DNA of 45,968 bases, from assembly GCA_017960525.1 (NCBI GenBank), contig JAGCZA010000020.1, positions 1-45,968 of the forward strand, given 5' to 3'. The position numbers and the translations under genes are program-made. This document shows, in pieces, positions 40,421-45,968 of this stretch. Origin of the DNA: Prevotella sp. (GTDB taxonomy: Bacteria; Bacteroidota; Bacteroidia; Bacteroidales; Bacteroidaceae). The notes under the pieces were generated by a model. It had not been told where the DNA came from, made no database searches, and saw only the letters and a list, made by a program, of their open reading frames with translations. The number at the start of each line of letters is the position of its first letter. The first letter of the stretch is position 1.

Positions 40421-43075
40421 ATGAAATCAAGCCTATTACTACTCTCCGCCATCACCACCGTTTTGATGGCCGCAGCCGGTGGCCAGCGTGCCACGGCGCA
40501 GACCCTGCAGGTGCACCACGCTGACGGCACGACCACCGACCACGTGCTGGGTACTGGCACAAAATTGCTGTTTCAGGACGACCGCGTGCTTCTCGCCTCG
40601 CCCTCGCAGACCCTCGACTTTGCCAAGTCCGATGTGCTCGCCTTCACTTATCATTATTCAAAGTACGACTTGAACGGAGACAATGTCATAGACAAGAAAG
40701 ACCTGACATCCGTGGTCGAGACCATTTCCGGCCTTCACGGCAAGTCTCGACGTGAGGCAGACGTGAATGGCGACGGCGTGGCCAACATCGGCGATATCAT
40801 CGACGTAATCAACGTGATGGCCAATGGCGAAAAGAGCGTCGCCACATATACACCGACTCTTGGCAGCGGCACCATCGGCGATGCCTTCTTCATCTACTGC
40901 AACGACGGGCTGTTCAACGCCTTCTTCCGCGAAGAGATAGACTCCATCGGCTTTTCCCACTACGATGCCGACAGCCTGCGCTACAACAAGATTGCATCGC
41001 AGGTGGTATATACCCCCGACAGCACCTATATGATTCCGCTTGTGGCTATCGACAGCGTGGGGTTTGTGACACCTAAGACAGAGTACAAGCCAGGCGTTAT
41101 CCCACTCATAGGAAATATAAGAGATTATGTCGTTTCGTCAGACTCTATGACGGTGTTCTTCAGGCAGGATACCCCTTTAGCCATTCTCCCAAGGATTGGC
41201 GACAAATTGGTGACGGAAGAAATCAGTGATGTGTTCCGCTCTGGATTCATCGGTCAGGTGGAGAGCATAGAAACAGTGGACGGGAAAATAGCTTTTCACT
41301 GTTCAAAGGTCGATTTCGAGGATGTATTTGAGTACTATTATTTTGTCACCCAAGGCGATGTGAATGCGAGCAGCAGGAGGGCAAGTGACGGTGGTCAGTT
41401 GATTGAAAACACTTGGGAGCGTACATATAGCCCAGGAACAATGAATTTCCCGCTGACCAACTACATTACCCCATATATTTACCCTGACCCGGCTGGTGAT
41501 TTGGCTTTTCAAATTGAAAACCGACAGAATATCAGCTTTACGCCCACGTTCAAGGTGAAATTTGTCAGGATTGTGTCCCCGAAGTTGGGAACCGTCGTCA
41601 GCCTTGACATTACGGAGGATGATGTCATAAAGGAAGATGTCAATATTTCTGGTGTGCTCAACTGGTCTCATGATTTCGACGCAGTGGACATTCCACTCGT
41701 TGAACTGGGCATTCCCTTCCTGTGGCTGTACGCCAGGGCCGGCGGCTTTGTCAGTGCCGAGGCTTCTGTCAGCATGGAGCAGCACTGGAGCCAGTCCTAC
41801 AGATATACATTCCACCTTGAGGCGGGGTCGAGAAGTTTCTATGTGCCACATGCATCCATCAACGGCATACAACTGACCAATGACCATGGTGGCCAGGCAA
41901 TGGTAAAAGGAGAGGCAAGCCTTGGTATTTTCGCTGAATTGGGTGTGGAGTTTGCCGACAGGAATATTGCCAGTGTGGCATATAGGGGTGAGGTAGGAGT
42001 AAGTATCAGTGGTGGCGTGATGCTTTATAAGAAAGATATAGAGAATGCGCTACATTCCACCGACTTATACAAGACTTTGCAAGGTGACGAGATAAAGCTG
42101 AAGGGGTTCTTCAAGACAGGGCTTCCTGTGAAGCTATTATGGTTTGGATGGCCCAATGAGCACAAGAAAAAGGAGAAAGAGTTTGCACGGGTCAGCCTTG
42201 TGCCCAATTTTTCCGACACCAAGCTGGAAAGAGACAAGGACGAGAAATCCACTTTGTTTGCGCAGACGAAGGTAAGCGGCGCTTGTTTCCCTGTAGATTT
42301 GGGTTTCACCCTTTTTGAAAAGGAGAGCACCGAAGGAAAGACAAGTTATGCTCGGAGTGGATATATGGGGCCATCAACCGAATTGTATTCCTCATTCTTC
42401 AATATGTCAACATCAGAGAAGTACGAGGTATATCCTACAGTCAAGCTGATGGGTATAGAAATGCTTGCCGAGCCAAAGGGTGAGGAAAAGGGCGAGACCT
42501 CCTGCCCCGACGAGAACCACCCGCATGCGATTGACCTGGGCCTTCCTTCTGGCACGAAGTGGGCGTGCTGCAACGTGGGGGCCAGCACGCCGGAAGGGTA
42601 CGGGAACTACTACGCCTGGGGGGAGACAAGCCCGAAGAGCGTGTACAACTGGGCTACTTACAAGTATGGTTACTACAACTACGATGGAGATTATAGTCAC
42701 TTGGTGAACATCGGCTCCGACATCGCCGGCACCGGCTACGATGCCGTGACTGCCAACTGGGGCAGTCCTTGGCGGATGCCGTCGTGGTCTCAGATAAAAG
42801 AGCTGGTGAACAACACGACCTCAACTTGGACTACTCAGAACGGTGTGAGCGGTCGTAAGTTCACTGGCAGTAACGGCGGCACGGTGTTCCTCCCCGCTGC
42901 GGGCTACCGCTGGAATGACGAGTTGAACGACGCTGGCTCGTACGGTTACTACTGGTCGTCGTCGCTCTACGAGAGCCTCCCGTACCTCGCCTACAGCCTC
43001 TTCTTCCATTCGGGCCTCGCGGACTGGTACCGCTACAACCGCTACGGCGGTCGGTCCGTGCGCCCAGTGCGTTAG
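40421..43075 (+). CDS. Secreted dockerin / FISUMP C-type-lectin-like protein
   Basis: This 884-aa protein has a signal peptide (MKSSLLLLSAITTVLMAAAGG ... ATAQ). Residues about 80-135 look like a dockerin type I pair (DLNGDNVIDKKDL, DVNGDGVANIGDI). A large central beta-rich region is not recognised. From about 695 a FISUMP-type domain begins (HAIDLGLPSGTKWACCNVGA, YYAWGET, WRMPSWSQIKELV), a C-type-lectin-like fold, ending in YYWSSSLYESLPYLAY and GRSVRPVR. The last about 55 codons resemble the variable region of diversity-generating retroelement targets. It lies 31 bp after batA with no promoter seen, so it may use batA transcripts. It is probably a surface ligand-binding protein inserted in the Bat cluster. 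Confidence 0.72.
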   Translation: MKSSLLLLSAITTVLMAAAGGQRATAQTLQVHHADGTTTDHVLGTGTKLLFQDDRVLLASPSQTLDFAKSDVLAFTYHYSKYDLNGDNVIDKKDLTSVVETISGLHGKSRREADVNGDGVANIGDIIDVINVMANGEKSVATYTPTLGSGTIGDAFFIYCNDGLFNAFFREEIDSIGFSHYDADSLRYNKIASQVVYTPDSTYMIPLVAIDSVGFVTPKTEYKPGVIPLIGNIRDYVVSSDSMTVFFRQDTPLAILPRIGDKLVTEEISDVFRSGFIGQVESIETVDGKIAFHCSKVDFEDVFEYYYFVTQGDVNASSRRASDGGQLIENTWERTYSPGTMNFPLTNYITPYIYPDPAGDLAFQIENRQNISFTPTFKVKFVRIVSPKLGTVVSLDITEDDVIKEDVNISGVLNWSHDFDAVDIPLVELGIPFLWLYARAGGFVSAEASVSMEQHWSQSYRYTFHLEAGSRSFYVPHASINGIQLTNDHGGQAMVKGEASLGIFAELGVEFADRNIASVAYRGEVGVSISGGVMLYKKDIENALHSTDLYKTLQGDEIKLKGFFKTGLPVKLLWFGWPNEHKKKEKEFARVSLVPNFSDTKLERDKDEKSTLFAQTKVSGACFPVDLGFTLFEKESTEGKTSYARSGYMGPSTELYSSFFNMSTSEKYEVYPTVKLMGIEMLAEPKGEEKGETSCPDENHPHAIDLGLPSGTKWACCNVGASTPEGYGNYYAWGETSPKSVYNWATYKYGYYNYDGDYSHLVNIGSDIAGTGYDAVTANWGSPWRMPSWSQIKELVNNTTSTWTTQNGVSGRKFTGSNGGTVFLPAAGYRWNDELNDAGSYGYYWSSSLYESLPYLAYSLFFHSGLADWYRYNRYGGRSVRPVR
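42907..43075 (+). other. Candidate DGR variable region (VR)
   Basis: Codons here are strongly biased to NNC forms that single-base changes at adenines of AAC codons can produce: TAC ten times, CTC five times, plus GAC, TTC, AGC and CGC. They are interspersed with fixed TCG/GGC/TGG codons, and the tail GGTCGGTCCGTGCGCCCAGT is the constant end seen in Bacteroidetes targets. No template repeat or reverse transcriptase is visible in the window. Confidence 0.45.
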
Positions 43076-43154
43076 AACTGCCCGTGCATCCTTTCCCCAA
43101 CGCGAATCAAAACGCAACGTGAAAATCGAAATCATTTTCCTGACGCAGGCCTGT

Positions 43155-43199
43155 GGGCGGGGCCGCGCCCCCAAGGGCGCGTTGAGGCCCCGTCCGCCC
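43155..43199. repeat. GC-rich compound hairpin downstream of the 884-aa gene
   Basis: Outer arms GGGCGG-GGCC (43155-43164) pair with GGCC and CCGCCC (43186-43199, 4-nt bulge), enclosing an inner hairpin GCGCCC-CCAA-GGGCGC (43165-43180). It lies 80 bp after the stop. It has no T-run, so it may be a factor-assisted terminator, or a cruciform of the kind found beyond DGR variable regions. Confidence 0.65.
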
Positions 43200-43208
43200 G
43201 TTCCGCTA

Positions 43209-43320
43209 GATTTGCAATCCGGCGGAATCGAATATAAGCATTTGTAATGCTGAAACATATTGATGCAGTTGAATAATGGCATTACAAATGCCTATATTCA
43301 GTTCGTCGGGATTGCAAATC
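43209..43320. mobile_element. 112-bp MITE-like palindrome with 42-bp inverted arms
   Basis: Left arm 43209-43250 and right arm 43279-43320 are inverted copies: GATTTGCAATCC and the 21-bp block starting GAATATA match (one mismatch), with an equal 9-bp non-matching spacer. The centre is 28 bp. Local hairpins are also possible (CGTCGGGATT-GCA-AATCCCGACG at the right end). No transposase is encoded; the form is that of a non-autonomous or REP/RAYT-type element. Confidence 0.75.
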
Positions 43321-43415
43321 CCGACGAACTGAGCAAGTCGCCTCTTGAGAGCATGGCTTTCCTGGCCGATGTGAAACACCAGATAGCCGCACTGGTGTGA
43401 AAAATGAGAAAATTG

Positions 43416-43447
43416 TTTGGAGTTTCAGCTGAAAATGCTTATCTTTG
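43416..43447 (+). promoter_or_regulatory. Promoter of the toxin-antitoxin pair
   Basis: TTTG (43416-43419), 20-bp spacer, TATCTTTG (43440-43447), 31 bp before the antitoxin ATG. A full AGGAGG ribosome site at 43466-43471 is unusually strong for this window. Confidence 0.8.
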
Positions 43448-43478
43448 CACCGCAATTAAAGATTAGGAGGATAATAAT

Positions 43479-43610
43479 ATGCCGAAAGAAGTATGGGAGA
43501 GCCTCCCCTTAGAGGTTAGGAAATATTTGGTACAGAAAAGGGAGGAAGCCTCCATGAAGTACCAAGGGTCAATGACGTGTGAGAAATATGGCGTATATAT
43601 GAGGGACTGA
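43479..43610 (+). CDS. 43-aa VapB-like antitoxin candidate
   Basis: ATG 43479 with AGGAGG eight bases upstream opens a 43-codon frame ending in TGA 43608-43610, which overlaps the vapC start as TGATG. The protein starts MPKEVWESLPLEVRKYLVQK and is charged and probably helical. I do not recognise an AbrB, MetJ/Arc or Phd fold, so it is named VapB only by its position, size and coupling to a PIN toxin. It is much shorter than usual VapB proteins (about 70-90 aa). Confidence 0.65.
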   Translation: MPKEVWESLPLEVRKYLVQKREEASMKYQGSMTCEKYGVYMRD

Positions 43611-44032
43611 TGAGATACCTTATCGACACTTGCATCTTCATCCATTACGCCATCGACAGAGACTTGCTCTCTGACGATGTGTTGGCTATACTTACGGATT
43701 ATGACAACACAATTTGTGTGAGTGCGGAGACCCTTCGTGAGCTGGTGGTTCAGTTCAACAACAAGAAAGCTGTCTCTAAATACTGGAAGACATCCCGGCA
43801 AATGTTAGACTCCATCCGAAATGAGTTCTTCATCGACGTCCTTCCCCTCAGAGAAGCTCACATGAAGACTTATTCGGAGATGGAGATTAATTGGCGGGAG
43901 GATCACAAAGACCCATCCGACCACGTAATTATAGCTCATGCTATTACTGAGCGCATCCCGCTTATCTCTGATGATGGTAAGTTTGAGTTTTACCGCCGTC
44001 AGGGGCTTGAATTAATACTTAATAAGAAATAG
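43610..44032 (+). CDS. vapC: PIN-domain ribonuclease toxin (VapC-like)
   Basis: This 140-aa PIN domain shows the expected acidic residues: Asp6 in YLIDTCIFI, Glu40/Glu44 in SAETLREL, Asp in DPSDHVIIAHA, and Asp in LISDDGKFEFY. VapC toxins are Mg-dependent RNases that cut tRNA or rRNA and are neutralised by the partner antitoxin. Translation is coupled to the small ORF upstream. It is AT-rich relative to the Bat genes and lies between batA and batB next to a MITE-like palindrome, so it was probably acquired. Confidence 0.88.
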   Translation: MRYLIDTCIFIHYAIDRDLLSDDVLAILTDYDNTICVSAETLRELVVQFNNKKAVSKYWKTSRQMLDSIRNEFFIDVLPLREAHMKTYSEMEINWREDHKDPSDHVIIAHAITERIPLISDDGKFEFYRRQGLELILNKK

Positions 44033-44191
44033 CAATTGCTTGAGTGGACTATATGTTAGTCTGTCATGGCTTCGCCCCAACATATACGCCGCATTTTATT
44101 TGAAGGCGTCGGTTTCCTTTACCATTATGGCTATTACTTGAGTGGGATGAGAAAATATGTTTTTCATCCAAAGTTAAACTTTGCGTAAATG

Positions 44192-44223
44192 TTTGGCTAT
44201 GTCGATAATTCTTACTACTTTTG
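44192..44223 (+). promoter_or_regulatory. Promoter of the batB/batC block
   Basis: TTTG (44192-44195), 20-bp spacer, TACTTTTG (44216-44223), 51 bp before the batB ATG. Between vapC and this promoter (44033-44191) nothing else is recognised apart from a short direct repeat CTTGAGTGG (44039, 44136). Confidence 0.8.
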
Positions 44224-44274
44224 CGGCGCAAAAAACGATTATTCGTTTTATTCGTTGTTAGAAATAGAAATAAT

Positions 44275-45300
44275 ATGTTTGAAAGTTTCCGATTTGAAAG
44301 CCCCCAATACCTGTGGCTGCTCATTGTAGTGGCCGTTCTGGCTGCCATTCGCTTCATCACCTATTTCAACCAGCGCAAGCGGCTGAAGAAGTTTGGTGAC
44401 CCTGAACTGCTGAAGCAGCTCATGCCCGACGTGTCACGCTGGCGCCCCTTCTTCAAGTTCTGCCTGTTGGAGCTGGCGCTGGTGTGCATCATCCTGATGC
44501 TCGCCCGGCCCCAGGAGGGCAATGGCCTGTCGCAGGAGAAGCGCCAGGGCATCGAGACGGTCATCTGTATCGACGTCAGTAACTCGATGATGGCCCGTGA
44601 CGTGAGTCCCGACCGACTGCAACGTGCGAAGATGATGGTTGAGAACATGGTGGAGCGGTTCACCAACGACAAGCTGGGTCTGATTGTCTTTGCCGGCGAT
44701 GCCTTTGTGCAGCTGCCCATCACCAGCGACTATGTCTCGGCCAAGATGTTCCTCAGCAATATCAACACCTCGATGATACGCAACCAGGGCACCGACATTG
44801 CCGCTGCCATCAAGATGGCCAACCACTGCTTCACTCAGAAAGAGCACGTAGGCAAGGCTATCATCGTCATCACCGACGGTGAAGACCACGAAGGGGGCGT
44901 GACCGAGGCAGCGCGTCAGGCCCACGAGAACGGCCGCAACATCTATGTCCTGGGCATCGGCTCCACCAACGGTGCGCCTATTCCCGACCCGGACACTGGC
45001 GGCTATATGACCGACAACAAGGGCGAGACCGTCATGTCGCGCCTGAACGAGGATATGTGCCGTGAGATAGCCCAGGCTGGTGGCGGCGCATACATCCACG
45101 TAGACAACAACAGCAGTGCACAGCGACTTCTCGACGAGGAGCTGGACAAGTTGGAAAAGGGCGAGACCACCGTCTACAGCGACTATGAAGACCATTTCCA
45201 GGTGTTTGGCTTCATCGCCCTGTTCCTGATTGTTCTTGAGGTGTGCTTGCTCGACCGCAAGAATCCGTTGCTGAAGAACATTAAAATCTTTAAGAAATGA
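44275..45300 (+). CDS. batB: BatB VWA-domain membrane protein
   Basis: From ATG 44275 (MFESFRFESPQYLWLL) the protein is 341 aa; an upstream TTG at 44221 lies in the -7 box and is rejected. N-terminal helices (LWLLIVVAVLAAIRFI, FCLLELALVCIILMLARP) flank the start of a VWA domain with an intact MIDAS (CIDVSNSMMA, GTDIAAAI, VITDGEDHEGG). A C-terminal helix follows (VFGFIALFLIVLEVCLL). It is the paralogue of BatA. It has its own promoter, unlike the usual batA-batB readthrough, and overlaps batC by 4 bp (ATGA). Confidence 0.92.
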   Translation: MFESFRFESPQYLWLLIVVAVLAAIRFITYFNQRKRLKKFGDPELLKQLMPDVSRWRPFFKFCLLELALVCIILMLARPQEGNGLSQEKRQGIETVICIDVSNSMMARDVSPDRLQRAKMMVENMVERFTNDKLGLIVFAGDAFVQLPITSDYVSAKMFLSNINTSMIRNQGTDIAAAIKMANHCFTQKEHVGKAIIVITDGEDHEGGVTEAARQAHENGRNIYVLGIGSTNGAPIPDPDTGGYMTDNKGETVMSRLNEDMCREIAQAGGGAYIHVDNNSSAQRLLDEELDKLEKGETTVYSDYEDHFQVFGFIALFLIVLEVCLLDRKNPLLKNIKIFKK

Positions 45301-45968
45301 AAAACTATTCAGATAATAGATGGATAAAGCCGCTTGGCTTGCTTCTTCTCGTTTTCTCCTTGACCATAGGAGAGGCTTATGCCGACAACCGTCAGGCACG
45401 CAAGCTGATAAGGCATGGCAACAGCCAGTTCCGCATCAATAAGCGGCACGAGGCACAAGTGGATTATTTCAAGGCCGTCAGTGCCGACAGCACCGACGCA
45501 CGGGCGCAGTACAATCTGGCCACGTCGATGTTCCCCGAGAACTTCAAGCTGGTGCGCGAAGAGCAGCGCGACACGATGGTGCAGACCTTTATGAAGGCGG
45601 GCGAGTTGGAGCAGAACCCTTACCGCAGAGCACAGGCCTACCATAATATGGGGGTGGTGCTGCAGGGGGCGAAGGACTTCCAGAAAGCCATCGAAGCCTA
45701 CAAGCAGGCGTTGCGTAACAACCCCAGCGACGATGAGGCACGCTACAATCTGGTGCTCTGCCAGCGGCAACTGAAGAACGATGGCAATGGCGGCGGTGGC
45801 GGTCAGGACAACCAACAGGAGGACAAGCAGAAGCAGGAAGAGCAGCAGAAGCAGGAACAACAGCAGAAGCAGGACGAGCAAAAACAAGAACAGCAACAGA
45901 AACAGCAGATGAGCAAGGAGAATGCCGAGCAACTGTTGAATGCTGCCCTGCAAGAAGAAAAACAAACC
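45297..45968 (+). CDS. batC: BatC TPR protein, 3' end outside the window
   Basis: ATG 45297 overlaps the batB stop and the frame stays open to the window end (224 codons visible). It begins with a signal peptide (IKPLGLLLLVFSLTIGEAYA), followed by TPR units (AQYNLATSMF; AYHNMGVVLQGAKDFQKAIE, AYKQALRNNPSDDEARYNLV) and a long Gln/Lys/Glu-rich low-complexity stretch from about residue 168. This is the layout of BatC in Bacteroidetes. The usual next gene would be batD, outside this window. Confidence 0.88.
   Translation, partial: MKNYSDNRWIKPLGLLLLVFSLTIGEAYADNRQARKLIRHGNSQFRINKRHEAQVDYFKAVSADSTDARAQYNLATSMFPENFKLVREEQRDTMVQTFMKAGELEQNPYRRAQAYHNMGVVLQGAKDFQKAIEAYKQALRNNPSDDEARYNLVLCQRQLKNDGNGGGGGQDNQQEDKQKQEEQQKQEQQQKQDEQKQEQQQKQQMSKENAEQLLNAALQEEKQT

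Noticed and set aside
43263-43400. 45-codon plus-strand ORF inside and after the MITE-like palindrome
   Set aside because: It runs through both halves of a hairpin structure and has no recognisable domain; coding is probably accidental.

Overview
The window reads as a chromosome segment of a Bacteroidales bacterium, most likely a gut or rumen Prevotella-type species. This rests on promoters of the Bacteroidetes form (TTTG, about 20 bp, TAnnTTTG), weak or absent Shine-Dalgarno sites, BspA-like leucine-rich repeat proteins, proteins with type IX secretion (T9SS) C-terminal signals, two uvrA paralogues, and a Bat aerotolerance cluster. No rRNA or tRNA gene and no CRISPR array was seen.

Layout. 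1-591: tail of a broken HipA-like kinase gene and an intact DUF3037-like partner. 1084-10195: two large co-directional secreted proteins (1031 and 2000 aa) behind a structured leader. 10458-11878: a 37-aa ORF, rpe and an orphan iorB. 11920-19598 (minus strand): uvrA, a GH43-type glycosidase, a cytosolic histidine kinase, a STAS protein, an anti-sigma-type ATPase, a coiled-coil lipoprotein and a membrane-anchored LRR protein. 19778-24332: aminopeptidase P, an AT-rich restriction-modification pair (beta-class methyltransferase plus NotI-like endonuclease) and a C1 peptidase. 24388-24567: palindromic tandem repeats. 24620-28225: a T9SS type B protein and a second uvrA that carries a heptanucleotide repeat in its coding sequence. 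28242-30464: a GH2 glycosidase (minus strand). 30586-30816: a transposase relic.

30918-45968 is the most interesting part. An HU gene, an HU-transmembrane-LysM gene, moxR, a DUF58 gene, a BatD-like gene, batA, batB and batC (cut by the window end) follow the order of a Bacteroidetes moxR/bat operon, but the series is broken at three junctions. Between moxR and DUF58 lies a 534-bp element made of an S23-type four-helix-bundle gene between about 48-bp inverted repeats. Between DUF58 and the BatD-like gene lie two opposite-strand genes (AAA-ATPase/nuclease and LRR protein), each with a copy of the same 67-bp palindromic promoter module. Between batA and batB lie an 884-aa dockerin/C-type-lectin-like protein whose C-terminus looks like a diversity-generating retroelement variable region, a 112-bp MITE-like palindrome and a VapBC-type toxin-antitoxin pair. 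The two downstream bat blocks each have a well-formed promoter of their own, so expression could continue despite the insertions.

A second theme is short low-complexity 'filler' repeats, seen between genes and also inside coding sequence (uvrA, aminopeptidase P, the BatD-like signal peptide). All family names here come from reading motifs by eye; no database search was possible.
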